A DNA stretch of 23,531 nt, taken from Euryarchaeota archaeon UBA103 (GTDB lineage Archaea > Thermoplasmatota > Poseidoniia > Poseidoniales > Thalassarchaeaceae). This document shows, piece by piece, positions 8,401-16,620 of this stretch (positions are counted from its first letter, which is position 1; each line of letters starts with the position of its first letter). Below the pieces are notes generated by a model that was given only the letters and a program-made list of their open reading frames with translations, was not told the DNA's origin and did not search any database. Where the stretch lies: assembly GCA_002506825.1 (NCBI GenBank), contig DAYH01000010.1:1-23531 (forward strand). Direction: 5' to 3'. Made by a program: the position numbers and the translations under genes.

Positions 8401-11400
8401 AATCCTGCTAATCCAGCATTGCCATTGATGCCATCCTCATTCGATTGGAATCTCCATGTCAGACTCAAATCAGAGCCAGCAAGTGAGGTACACTCGTCCC
8501 TCCAGTCAGTGGTATCGGAGCTGGTCCTATTCTGAATCACGATATGAGTGAGATCGAGTGTAATTGACTTCATGATGTTCTCAGTATCAAACCAGACTAC
8601 TGAGTCGAGATTATCGGAGTGGTCGCCGAAATACTCGACCTCATCATATCCATTCAAATCGAAGTCCTCGCACCTGTGGAAGTTAGGATCTTCGGGATTC
8701 GTGTTACGAAGTCCGTTCTCGTTTAGATCTGTCCAGCTTCCATAAACGACTCCTTGATAGAGTTCGCCATCTTTTATCCAAGATATCTCAAGATTAGCGG
8801 CATCCCTGATTGCCAGTACGTTGCCATCACGGTCTTGCAGGAAGTCCCCCTCAGCGTAATAGTCGAAAGTTAGGTACGTAAAGTCAGCACCAGAAGCGGC
8901 TATGGGTATCGGATCTAGAGTGAGGGTTTCATTCCATCCGTCTCCATAACCACTATCAGGATCACCTAGCCAATAAGCGAAATTCTTGAACACACCCACG
9001 TTCTGAGGGAGCATGTCATTTGTTCCTGTAGAGTCATCCATCCTACTTCCATTCTCGTTTCCGTCATCGGCCCAAATCGGATCGACTCCGGAGAAGTCCT
9101 CAATCCCTACAAGATCGGGTTCGGCGTTGAAGATCTCTGCCTTGACTGAGAAATCAGTGAGCGTATTTCCCCAATTGGTGGCCCGTATCTCAACGTCCCT
9201 AGTCCCAGAGGCATATCTTACACCATTCTCAAGATTTCTCCATGGCTCCTCTGCTAGCCCTGGGTCGAAGAGATTTTCAACGGTCGTCTGGAATCTTATC
9301 TCATCATTGGTAGAGTCCAAGTTTTGGAATCCTGAAGGATTGGTTAGTTCAGTCTTAATGAAGTAGGTCGAGTTGTCTCTGAAATAAGCTTCCAATGATA
9401 CTTCCTCTGAAGCTCCTGCTGCCATATCAGAGAACGAAATAGTGTCAGAGACAGTCTCTTCAGTTCCGAACGTTACGTCCCTCTTCCTGATGGTGATATT
9501 GTCAAAGGCAAAGCCATCCAAGCCTGAGTCGTATGATGACCCCTCTGGGCCTACTGAGCCAACAAGACCGCTTCTAAATCGGAATCTGATATCTATTACT
9601 TGACCAGCATATGGAGTTAGGTCGATTGATTCGAGATCGCTAGGATCGTCAGTTTCATCAGCCCCTTCCGTATAGTTTGTCCACCCAGTTGCAAAGTAAT
9701 TCTCGTAGTTACCGTTATTTGAATTGAACTCTGCATCCCCATAGAGGAGTACTCTTACTAGTCTATTGTAGTCCCATCCTCCTGTGAAGAAGACTGATTC
9801 CCATCCATTACCCTCAGACCAAACCTCGATTCCGCATGAGTCCTCGTAGAGCCATCGCTCCACGACTGAGTATTGCTCGGCCAGGAATAGCTCGAAGAAA
9901 GCGGTTGAGCACATCAGAGAGACATCTAGGTAAGCGGCATCTGCCCCAGTAAGATCAACGTTCTCAAGGATTAGTGCCTCATCCATATTGTTGAAGTATC
10001 CGGAGTCGTTATCATTCCCTTGATAATCCATACCGGCCCACATGTAGGTAGTGGGATTGTTGTCAGCCTCAAACCAGTCATCAGTAGAGGTTCCATTATC
10101 ATCAACAGACGCATTAGACTCCTCATGCCATGAAGAATCTCCAGATCCATACATTCCAGTATACGATACCTTGGAGAATGAACACGCCGGACAATTCGAG
10201 TCCTCTTCATTCCCATCAAAGTCATTACTGTAGACGACTGTATCAGACCCGCCCAAGACTTCCTTCACCTCTAGGTTTACGTCGATGGAACCTGAAAGCG
10301 GATTTAGTCCGGTATTCTTTACTGTCACATTAACGAACCTAGTTCCTTCTCCCAGTTGGGCTTGTCCAGTTGCTGGATTGAACGAAGCTGGTGCGATTCC
10401 AACTTCTGTGATTCCCATGTCTTGATTATCCAAGGTGAGTACCGAAAGGAAGTCTCCAGCACCTGCCCATCCCTGAGTATCAAGCCACATAGCATCATTA
10501 GCGAATCTGTAAGAGTAGTCTCTCTGGCCCACGATTATCTCTAGTGCACTACCCTCTTCGCCCTGTAACTGACCAGTGATGGCCATAGTGGGCCTCCTTC
10601 CTACATCGAACGACAAGGGAGCAAGATATCCCGTCCCATCTGGATTGCCAAGTATTATTTCTACAGTGTTAATCTCCCTGAGGTTGTCCAGTAGGAGATA
10701 TGTTTGATTCTGGGCACTTGAGTCCTGTAGCCTAGTTAGGGTCAGCTCTGTTGGGACGAAGAAATCTGACACACCGTCCCTGTTGACATCTTCGATAGTC
10801 AGAGAAGCGCCCTTGAAATCCCCCAGAGATACGTAATTCTGGGTATTCCACTGAGTTCCTGATTTCTCGGCGTATGATATATTACCTGTAATTCCATCTA
10901 CAACAGCGACCATATCAATCTCTCCGTCCCCGTCTGTATCAGAGATATCCATTCCGCCCATGGGATAGTTGTGTTCCGCATCGAGCTTGAATTCGTGAAC
11001 ACCCTGTGCGGTGGGAGTCATTGGATTCGGGAATTGATCTTGGATACAATCGTATTCTAGAACAGTCATATTATCGTAATGACCTACTGAATATCCAACT
11101 CCTGCATTCCAAGGAGGAGTTCTTAGGAGCCATAAATCCAGATCTTCACAATCGCCGATTGGAGTCCCTATTCCTCCGCCTTGAACGGTCTCGCCCCAGT
11201 GCCCTAAGAGGACATCAGTGTAGATTCCATTTGTGAGGGGAACTGGCATAGCCTGCTGATTAGTTAGCAGGCTTGGGTCCGGACCCCTGTAAATCTGAAC
11301 ATATTGATTAGATCCGGTAGTGTCTCTTGATATCAAAATTATATCGTCATTACCGTCATCATTTATGTCCCCTACCTCCATACTGATGTGGATTGGATTG

Positions 11401-11909
11401 GATATTGTTATGGCAGTATCTGACCACGAATTGACGCCATCAGTGCAACTTCCGAATAGTACTGTTAGATTACCTGGTCTGACGAATGTTTCTCCAACGA
11501 ATCTGATATTCTCTTGGTAATAGATTATGTCATTTGCACCGTCTCCGTCTATATCGCCTATCTCCACATCGACACCATTTGCAGTATCGACAAAGCCAGC
11601 CCTCTGTGAATTGTTATTGGAGATGAAAACGTCCTGCCTATCTGCAAAACCTCCTGAGCCATCATTGTACAATGTGGTGATGAAGTGCCCCATCGCGCTG
11701 GCTGAGACAATATCATTATCTCCGTCACAGTCTAAATCGCCCACGGCGATATCCGATGGATCACGCTGAACGGCATATTGGGTGATGTGTGATGCGCTTG
11801 CCCCTGGTACGAAAGAAGCCAGTGGCATTGCCATCAGTAGAAACACGAGTAACAGTGCTCTCCTTCCCTCTCTGAATCTATCTTGTGCGGTCTGCGGACT
11901 AAGCGACAT
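5475..11909 (-). CDS. Giant FG-GAP repeat surface protein with MAM-like, GATase-like and Ig-like domains and a C-terminal anchor
   Basis: From ATG 11909 the protein has 2,144 residues, with a signal peptide at about 16-39 (RRALLLVFLLMAMPLASFVPG). Five FG-GAP/VCBS calcium-binding repeats follow near residues 57, 118, 180, 322 and 372 (GDLDCDGDNDI, GDIDGDGANDI, GDINDDGNDDI, SDTDGDGEID, EDVNRDGVSD), a probable beta-propeller. Then come a CARDB-like strand region, two MAM/immune-inhibitor-A-like domains ending LDGFAFDNITI and LAGFGIDNIRV, a class-I glutamine-amidotransferase-like fold (DNA about 7780-7060) without an obvious catalytic triad, and Ig-like domains. One membrane helix and a 62-residue cytoplasmic tail (5478-5663) close it. 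The role is probably adhesion or binding of extracellular polymers. An in-frame upstream ATG at 11993 exists, but the added 28 residues spoil the signal peptide. Function is inferred from domain types only. Confidence 0.85.
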   Translation of the reverse strand: MSLSPQTAQDRFREGRRALLLVFLLMAMPLASFVPGASASHITQYAVQRDPSDIAVGDLDCDGDNDIVSASAMGHFITTLYNDGSGGFADRQDVFISNNNSQRAGFVDTANGVDVEIGDIDGDGANDIIYYQENIRFVGETFVRPGNLTVLFGSCTDGVNSWSDTAITISNPIHISMEVGDINDDGNDDIILISRDTTGSNQYVQIYRGPDPSLLTNQQAMPVPLTNGIYTDVLLGHWGETVQGGGIGTPIGDCEDLDLWLLRTPPWNAGVGYSVGHYDNMTVLEYDCIQDQFPNPMTPTAQGVHEFKLDAEHNYPMGGMDISDTDGDGEIDMVAVVDGITGNISYAEKSGTQWNTQNYVSLGDFKGASLTIEDVNRDGVSDFFVPTELTLTRLQDSSAQNQTYLLLDNLREINTVEIILGNPDGTGYLAPLSFDVGRRPTMAITGQLQGEEGSALEIIVGQRDYSYRFANDAMWLDTQGWAGAGDFLSVLTLDNQDMGITEVGIAPASFNPATGQAQLGEGTRFVNVTVKNTGLNPLSGSIDVNLEVKEVLGGSDTVVYSNDFDGNEEDSNCPACSFSKVSYTGMYGSGDSSWHEESNASVDDNGTSTDDWFEADNNPTTYMWAGMDYQGNDNDSGYFNNMDEALILENVDLTGADAAYLDVSLMCSTAFFELFLAEQYSVVERWLYEDSCGIEVWSEGNGWESVFFTGGWDYNRLVRVLLYGDAEFNSNNGNYENYFATGWTNYTEGADETDDPSDLESIDLTPYAGQVIDIRFRFRSGLVGSVGPEGSSYDSGLDGFAFDNITIRKRDVTFGTEETVSDTISFSDMAAGASEEVSLEAYFRDNSTYFIKTELTNPSGFQNLDSTNDEIRFQTTVENLFDPGLAEEPWRNLENGVRYASGTRDVEIRATNWGNTLTDFSVKAEIFNAEPDLVGIEDFSGVDPIWADDGNENGSRMDDSTGTNDMLPQNVGVFKNFAYWLGDPDSGYGDGWNETLTLDPIPIAASGADFTYLTFDYYAEGDFLQDRDGNVLAIRDAANLEISWIKDGELYQGVVYGSWTDLNENGLRNTNPEDPNFHRCEDFDLNGYDEVEYFGDHSDNLDSVVWFDTENIMKSITLDLTHIVIQNRTSSDTTDWRDECTSLAGSDLSLTWRFQSNEDGINGNAGLAGFGIDNIRVEEFTFEFDGNYTEEVTGLDASESSTLVLANHDFESGIYRIDAMTMLDTTDPTTAWYNASEVNDANNISSIIFSIASAEITLMQPDVMECVTDITYECVYPIDDQSIHSFSVPLLNGVIDGDYTLSMSIKDLTTNQQVFEQTADNGPFSLEPHQRDWANWSEPFNSWADGHTYNISFSAEVTKEDNTVEPSGNVRFFIITFYDRIDVAILSNPTDQNRLQMVKSDLESMGMSYTQMKLDNWDDYATPSWLEHYDKVLLPWQTDYNVYYGDYYDKLASTRVTDGLSVVETLEQFMVQGGTTQIHLGPYRDAYQPANLPFGMDIAMRNQVNLTEDNRILSEDITIVDPFHPLMDDVDMSAFGAINGGSHVALSGLDTAQVQGTQIPQVCGGRISDPTGTFHTLIRDNTYESQSLLSVCNRGAGGMIVTTIDVENPSVTQEFGGEQIPILSNLLEYRLTPYPTDFGIAGEGYDLTVNGQSPSIDSITGAYSTMYIKSNSDLSFDYVTNVPGVFADWTLSSGNNDSVTGWDGAIIDAGETSHTQQTAPEIPTLGSFCVANTSSNTGCRIGAEWILTLYLHDEDGHTRITYIRLVTDDTLADEFRPLASASIISNSAISEFIALDGTKTVAGTDWPIYRVRLTETGDISLSFSAENSTDPDAPEGESGIELFEWKVFFDYPWDSQSPTLEGHEFQIPASATDEWTYTFRNLTSNPDGTLENEIRVELIVYDKAGKQSEKHRMYFIVVGEDFGDEPPLVQFTAPRPTDSQREDLVLVTGNLISGAENGDVKIEVALDPAVLDYSTSQKITQKQIGKFNLSEMNSDGDTFSLTLDISDIYQVETGVAATVYIRITEGDGSRYVISETIDISLVPRGGDSDGGISAGGGLSTTILAGIGAAILLILVVVVTLVVRGRSKDTVVSDTVEQFGGVETMDPVEAYVQQMVASGYDEQQARAYAEQYYASYYEQQRQGGA

Positions 11910-11961
11910 GCCCCTCGGGTAATTTGGCTCTCTCTTATGCCTTGTGGGGAGATGTGCTACG

Positions 11962-11978
11962 CAACCCCTACGGGGTTG
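11962..11978. repeat. Perfect hairpin CAACCCC-TAC-GGGGTTG upstream of the giant gene
   Basis: A 7-bp perfect inverted repeat with a 3-base loop lies 52 bp upstream of the giant gene's start, next to a T7 tract on the minus strand. A related element, CCCC-GCA-GGGGGTTG, lies at 16568-16582 upstream of the cyclophilin gene. It may end the upstream transcript, or be part of the giant gene's promoter or leader. Confidence 0.5.
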
Positions 11979-11981
11979 AGG

Positions 11982-11988
11982 AAAAAAA
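11982..11988 (-). terminator. Oligo-T transcription terminator after the 213-residue gene
   Basis: The minus strand has seven consecutive T residues starting 8 bp after the TAA stop of the gene at 11996-12637. T-runs are sufficient for termination by archaeal RNA polymerase. This would separate that gene from the giant surface-protein gene downstream. Confidence 0.5.
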
Positions 11989-11995
11989 TTCACAA

Positions 11996-12637
11996 TTAAT
12001 GCGATTCTAACCAGCTAGGATTGGGAGAGTAATGGTCCTCTGCCCCTCCATGAATTCTCTCTAGTTTTCCAATTCTCCAAAGCCTATCCAAGAAAACCTT
12101 GAGCTCCACTTCGCCCTTACCTACCCTCTCGCCGATAAGCCTCTGAATATCGGAAATTGAAAGTGATGTATGCCCGTGTTCTCTCACTACCATAGTCAGT
12201 ATGAGCTGAAGCCATGCTTCGGCATGCGGATCTGCGGATAATGGATTTGACAGTGGCTCGGGAGGTTCTACTTCAGAAACGAACTCCTCTAAAGCGGAGA
12301 TATCTGGATCGCTTTGTTTTGAGGTTCCTAATCCAGAAACAGCATCTTCCAAATCCAGATCGCCTACGGTCCTTACAACAGACGGAATCCTAGATGGATC
12401 TGGAGGGGGGCCGGGTAGAGTCATTTCAGGGTTGGGTCCTTTCACTTTAGAGCTGTCCAACGATTCGGAGATATTTTGATCATCTTCATCTGAGAGATTT
12501 CTAAGAAAACCCATTGCCCCCGAAATTCCGATGGAAGAACGAACAGAGTTTACAAAATCCTCATTACCTTCTAGTAAAATATCGACTTGATCTTGAATCG
12601 ATCTGTATCGAAATCTGACTCTTCTTGAGTTCGTCAT
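11996..12637 (-). CDS. Uncharacterised protein with possible C-terminal winged-helix domain
   Basis: This 213-residue protein is not recognised at family level. Residues 6-48 form a basic start (RRVRFRYRS) plus VDILLEGNEDFVNSVRSSIG, a strand-turn-helix pattern ('xLLEGxExFVxxV') seen at the start of some archaeal proteins that carry small alpha/beta modules. Residues 49-135 are an acidic, Pro/Ser-rich linker, probably disordered. Residues 138-213 read as three or four helices and a hairpin (SISDIQRLIGERVGKGEVEL, then LWRIGKLERI), typical of a winged helix in which the last strands form the wing. DNA binding or a protein-protein role is possible. A strong Shine-Dalgarno lies 4 bp before the start, and the gene follows acnA by 46 bp, so cotranscription with acnA is likely. 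There is no membrane segment. Confidence 0.7.
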   Translation of the reverse strand: MTNSRRVRFRYRSIQDQVDILLEGNEDFVNSVRSSIGISGAMGFLRNLSDEDDQNISESLDSSKVKGPNPEMTLPGPPPDPSRIPSVVRTVGDLDLEDAVSGLGTSKQSDPDISALEEFVSEVEPPEPLSNPLSADPHAEAWLQLILTMVVREHGHTSLSISDIQRLIGERVGKGEVELKVFLDRLWRIGKLERIHGGAEDHYSPNPSWLESH

Positions 12638-12641
12638 GTTG

Positions 12642-12648
12642 CCCCTCC
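12642..12648 (-). promoter_or_regulatory. Shine-Dalgarno site for the 213-residue protein
   Basis: The minus strand reads GGAGGGG followed by CAAC and ATG. This is a near-ideal ribosome-binding site; it fixes the start at 12637 and indicates translation from an internal position of a longer acnA transcript. Confidence 0.65.
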
Positions 12649-12683
12649 ACTGTATCAGTATAGCCCATCGTCTATTAACCCGG

Positions 12684-15371
12684 TTACTTACTAGCTAGTT
12701 TCCTAAGTACGGTCTGCAAGATGCCTCCATTTCTGTAGTACTCTACATCTACAGGCGTGTCTAATCTGACTATTGCAGGGAAGGACACCGTGGTTCCATC
12801 GGATCTTCTCGCAGTTACCTCAATTTGTGACAGAGGCTCCAAATCTCCCGAAGATGGTATGTCGAACAGTTCTGTTCCGTCTAGCCCTAGTGAATCAGTA
12901 TCTTCTCCCTCTGGGAATGTCAGTGGCAATACTCCCATGCCAACGAGGTTTGACCTGTGAATCCTCTCGAATGAGGTAGCTATAACGGCTTTGACACCGA
13001 GAAGCAAGGTCCCCTTGGCAGCCCAATCCCTGCTGCTTCCCGTGCCATATTGAGAACCAGCTAGAACGATTAAATCCGTGCCATCAGCTATGTATCTCCT
13101 ACTTGCATCAAATATTGAGGTTACCTCTCCGGTTGGCAGATATGTTGTGAGGCCCCCCTCTGTCCCGGGTGCTAGTTGATTCCTTATCCTTACATTTGCG
13201 AAGGTTCCCCTCATCATGACCTCGTGATTACCCCTCCTACTTCCGAATGAGTTGAAATCTCTCTGGGTTACCCCCCTCTCAATCAGGTACTTTCCCGCCG
13301 GGCCATCTTTGGGGAAAGCTCCAGCTGGACTAATATGATCAGTAGTTACGGAGTCTCCGAGTTTCAGAAGTGCCCTTGCAGAGTTGATTGGCTCTATTGA
13401 GTCAGCATTCAGGGATATTCCCTCTAAGAAGCTGGGCAGTCTGACGTAGGTGGAGTCCTCGTCCCAAGGGAACAGAGGGGAAGGATCGCTTGGAATAGAG
13501 TCCCACTTTGGCTCTTCTAAAATGTCAGAGTACCTATCTCTGAACATCTCTGGACTTATTGATGAGGATACAGCTTCTAGAATACTCTGGTCACTAGGCC
13601 AAATATCTGCTAGCATTATTGGATCCCCCTCACTAGAGTGACCAATCGGGTCTACTTCGAAGTCTATGTCAAGAGTTCCTGAGAGTGCATAGGCTACTAC
13701 TAACGGGGGGCTTGCTAGGTAGTTCGCCAGTATTTTCTGATGGATTCTTCCTTCGAAGTTCCTATTTCCTGAAAGAACGCTTCCTACTACTAGTCCACCT
13801 TTGTCTATGGCCGATTCTATTTCTTCATCCAGAGGTCCTGAGTTGCCAATACATGTCGTACATCCATAGCCAACTACGTTGAAACCTAATTTATCTAGAT
13901 AAAAAGTAAGGCCGCTTTCATCTAGATACTCGGTCACAACTCTGCTACCAGGGGCTAGACTTGGCTTCACCCAGGGTTTGATTCTGAGCCCTCTTTCGAA
14001 TGCATTCTTAGCAACCAATCCTGCTGCTACCATTACACTGGGATTACTAGTATTTGTGCAACTGGTGATAGCGGTGATTACTACATCCCCATGACCGAGG
14101 TCACAGTTCTTGCCCGTTACTTCGTGTCTGTCTTTATTTTGTGAAGGGTCTACTCCATGGCCCTGATGCCCGATGGGAGCATTCAGACTCTCCCTCCAGT
14201 GACTCTTCATCTCTGAGAGAGATACTCTGTCTTGCGGTCTTTTTGGTCCTGCCATCGAGGGAGTCACAGTTGAAAGATCCAATGATAGGGATGTGGTGAA
14301 ATTGGGAGAAGGCGTACTATTTGTTCTGAATAGTCCTTGTGCTTTTAGATATCTTCTTACATTCTCGACATGGTCGTCTTCTCTTCCTGAGAGAAGCATG
14401 TAATCTAGCGTTGTTTCATCTACTGGGAAGAATCCGCATGTCGCACCGTATTCGGGTGCCATGTTAGCTATAGTTGCTCTATCTGGAAGGCTGAGATTTG
14501 AAAGTCCACTTCCATGGAATTCGACAAACTTTCCTACGCATCCATGCTCTCTGAGTAGCTCTACAATTCTCAGCGTAACATCAGTAGCGGTAACCCCAGG
14601 GACTGATTTACCAGTAATTTCGAAGCCGACAACCTGCGGGAGAAGCATGTATATCGGTTGGCCGAGCATTACTGCTTCTGCTTCGATTCCCCCCACTCCC
14701 CAGCCCAATACTCCAAGCCCATTGATCATCGTAGTATGGGAATCTGTGCCGACCAATGTGTCTGGTATCCACTTACCTCCCTCTTCACGAGCTACGGAGG
14801 CAATCCACTCTAGATTTATCTGATGAACGATTCCCCTTCCCGGGGGGACTGCTCTGAAGCTATCTAGGCTCTGCTGACCCCACTTAAGAAACTTGTATCT
14901 TTCCATATTCCTGTGATACTCCATCTCTAGATTTCTCTCGCGAGCATCTGGGAAAAGACCCGAAAAGTCAACTTGTACTGAGTGATCTACAACAAGATCA
15001 ACGGGGACTTGAGGATTGACCATCTCGGGATCTCCTCCTAAATCTACCATTGCGTCCCTAAGAGCGGCGATATCAACCACTGCTGGCACACCAGTGAAGT
15101 CTTGAAGTATCACTCTGCTAGGGGAGAATGGAATTTCCGAGGGTTGCATCGAAGGAGTCCATGCGGCGATATTCCTAACATCCTCTTCTGTCACTAGGAA
15201 TCCATCACACTTGCGTAACGCGGCCTCTAGAAGACACCTGATTGTGTAGGGGAGTGTTTCGAGATTACAGATACCTAGCTTTTCAAGAGAGTTGAGGTCA
15301 TGGAACTCTCCGGGACTTCCATCAGCAGTCTCGAACGTGGAGATACTACTGAACGGATCTTCGATTCGCAT
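12684..15371 (-). CDS. acnA: Aconitate hydratase, AcnA/IRP1 type
   Basis: Aconitase interconverts citrate and isocitrate in the TCA cycle, using a [4Fe-4S] cluster in the cytosol. Numbering from a GTG at 15377 (897 residues), the cluster ligands are all present: SCTNTS with Cys440, and GCTTCIGNSGPL with Cys506 and Cys509. Other landmarks are RVILQDFTGVPAVVD (88-102), the substrate region GTDSHTTMINGLGVLGWGVGG (210-230), and the swivel-domain motif GSQYGTGSSRDWAAKG (774-789). Length and single-chain order match bacterial AcnA rather than the split LeuCD-like archaeal enzymes, so an old transfer from bacteria is likely. I chose ATG 15371 (895 residues); the GTG two codons upstream is nearly equivalent. 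It lies 61 bp after the cyclophilin gene and 46 bp before a small gene of unknown role. Confidence 0.95.
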   Translation of the reverse strand: MRIEDPFSSISTFETADGSPGEFHDLNSLEKLGICNLETLPYTIRCLLEAALRKCDGFLVTEEDVRNIAAWTPSMQPSEIPFSPSRVILQDFTGVPAVVDIAALRDAMVDLGGDPEMVNPQVPVDLVVDHSVQVDFSGLFPDARERNLEMEYHRNMERYKFLKWGQQSLDSFRAVPPGRGIVHQINLEWIASVAREEGGKWIPDTLVGTDSHTTMINGLGVLGWGVGGIEAEAVMLGQPIYMLLPQVVGFEITGKSVPGVTATDVTLRIVELLREHGCVGKFVEFHGSGLSNLSLPDRATIANMAPEYGATCGFFPVDETTLDYMLLSGREDDHVENVRRYLKAQGLFRTNSTPSPNFTTSLSLDLSTVTPSMAGPKRPQDRVSLSEMKSHWRESLNAPIGHQGHGVDPSQNKDRHEVTGKNCDLGHGDVVITAITSCTNTSNPSVMVAAGLVAKNAFERGLRIKPWVKPSLAPGSRVVTEYLDESGLTFYLDKLGFNVVGYGCTTCIGNSGPLDEEIESAIDKGGLVVGSVLSGNRNFEGRIHQKILANYLASPPLVVAYALSGTLDIDFEVDPIGHSSEGDPIMLADIWPSDQSILEAVSSSISPEMFRDRYSDILEEPKWDSIPSDPSPLFPWDEDSTYVRLPSFLEGISLNADSIEPINSARALLKLGDSVTTDHISPAGAFPKDGPAGKYLIERGVTQRDFNSFGSRRGNHEVMMRGTFANVRIRNQLAPGTEGGLTTYLPTGEVTSIFDASRRYIADGTDLIVLAGSQYGTGSSRDWAAKGTLLLGVKAVIATSFERIHRSNLVGMGVLPLTFPEGEDTDSLGLDGTELFDIPSSGDLEPLSQIEVTARRSDGTTVSFPAIVRLDTPVDVEYYRNGGILQTVLRKLASK

Positions 15372-15432
15372 GGACACCCGAACCTTTGGGCGTGAGTCTC
15401 GCCCATCAACTTGACTGAGAGTAGTATTGGGT

Positions 15433-16473
15433 TCATTCGATGACTACAGCAGTGATTAGCCTCACGTCATCAATTGGCTGATCGCCACTTGTATCGGGAT
15501 CATCATCATTGTTGCCAGTGACTACATTGTTGATTGCATCAACATGTGACATGCCGCTTAGAACCTCTCCGAACACTGTATGAACACCGTCTAGGTGACT
15601 GGGCGAACTACCGGTGGGTACGATGTAGAACTGGCTACCTCCAGTGTTGGGATTATTAGTCTTGGCCATCGCTAGCATACCAGAAGAATGTGTTAGACCG
15701 TTATTTGCCTCATCTGGAACTGTCCATTGGCTCTGCTCGCAAGCGCTGGAACTACTCCTACTTTCACCATTGCAGTATCCGAACCACTTGGCCGCGTTAC
15801 CTCCTTGCCCGTTCATGCCATCTATGTCCCCGCCCTGATTCATGAATCCTTCAATGATTCTGTGGAATATGGTGGAGTCGTAGTTTCCCTGAGATGAATG
15901 AAGCAGGAAATTCTCAACGTGCTTTGGTGCATCGTCACTGTAAAGTTCGATTTCTATTGTCCCCATTGTCCGCTGACCAGTATCTGAATCTACATATGAG
16001 ATGTCCATAGAAACGACCGGGTTTCCTTCTTCCTCGGTTAGCATGTCCGCGATAACCTTCACAGCGACCAGCGACATCATCATTACAGCGACAATTGCGA
16101 ACAGTCCGAAGGGAGTTGGGTTGCCCTCGTCCATTAGTTGGAAGCCCGCTCCACGTGAAATGGCATTGGCATCCATCATGGATGAGAGATTATTCATTGC
16201 CTTTCTGGTGTCCTTGTTTTTTGGATCCATCTTGAGTGAATTGCGATAGCTCTTCAGGGCCTTCCTCCAATGGGATCTCTGCATATCTGGATCTTCCGTC
16301 CCCAGCGTAGTCCCGGCATCTCCTACCAGCTTCAGGGTCTTCGCTCTCTGGGAGTCGTTTTCACAGATATCCCAAGATTCTCTGAGTTTTTCCAATGCAA
16401 GATTATTATCTCCCTTGTCCATCATTGCTGCGGCCTCAGACCATGATTTACTGAGTTCTTCTGGTACAGGCAT
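15433..16473 (-). CDS. Membrane-anchored cyclophilin-type peptidyl-prolyl isomerase with N-terminal TPR-like domain
   Basis: From ATG 16473 the protein has 346 residues. Residues 1-100 are a TPR-like helical domain (ALKSYRNSLKMDPKNKDTRK), 120-142 a single membrane helix, and 150-346 a cyclophilin domain. The cyclophilin core is intact: FHRIIEGFMNQGGD with catalytic Arg205, GMLAMAKTNNPNTGGSQFYI with Phe283, and HLDGVHTVFGEV. It catalyses cis-trans isomerisation of X-Pro bonds. Lack of a signal peptide and the short acidic stretch after the helix put TPRs inside and the isomerase outside, where the large secreted proteins fold. An insertion at about 231-250 holds two Cys (234, 245) that may form a disulfide. 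An open frame continues to an ATG at 16605 but the extra 44 residues look non-native. Its promoter region is shared with korA. Confidence 0.88.
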   Translation of the reverse strand: MPVPEELSKSWSEAAAMMDKGDNNLALEKLRESWDICENDSQRAKTLKLVGDAGTTLGTEDPDMQRSHWRKALKSYRNSLKMDPKNKDTRKAMNNLSSMMDANAISRGAGFQLMDEGNPTPFGLFAIVAVMMMSLVAVKVIADMLTEEEGNPVVSMDISYVDSDTGQRTMGTIEIELYSDDAPKHVENFLLHSSQGNYDSTIFHRIIEGFMNQGGDIDGMNGQGGNAAKWFGYCNGESRSSSSACEQSQWTVPDEANNGLTHSSGMLAMAKTNNPNTGGSQFYIVPTGSSPSHLDGVHTVFGEVLSGMSHVDAINNVVTGNNDDDPDTSGDQPIDDVRLITAVVIE

Positions 16474-16620
16474 GGAGTTGCGAGTAAGCAATCCTTCAAA
16501 ACGGCAACGGAAGAAAGCACCAGTTGTAATTGTACATTTGGCGGGGGAACGGCTAATACCCGACTGTCCCCGCAGGGGGTTGCAAGAACACCAACGTTCG
16601 GACAACGGGGAAAAAAATCA
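16474..16620. promoter_or_regulatory. Divergent promoter region between the cyclophilin gene and korA
   Basis: This 147-bp gap separates divergent genes. It contains a GC hairpin CCCC-GCA-GGGG (16568-16578), which continues as GGTTG, an A-run (16611-16617) just before the korA start, and a minus-strand TGTACAATTACAAC near 16523-16536 that could be a TATA region for the cyclophilin gene. No clear Shine-Dalgarno precedes korA. Confidence 0.4.

Noticed and set aside
11910..11993. N-terminal extension of the giant surface protein to an upstream ATG at 11993
   Set aside because: The 28 added residues include the GC hairpin sequence and sit before a normal signal peptide; the ATG at 11909 gives the usual signal-peptide layout.
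16474..16605. N-terminal extension of the cyclophilin to an ATG at 16605
   Set aside because: The added 44 residues are Cys/Arg-rich, unlike the rest, and cover the GC hairpin and promoter region; the TPR-like domain begins properly at ATG 16473.
16611..16617. Minus-strand T7 as a transcription terminator
   Set aside because: No minus-strand gene ends here; the plus strand starts korA four bases later, so nothing is transcribed into it in the needed direction.
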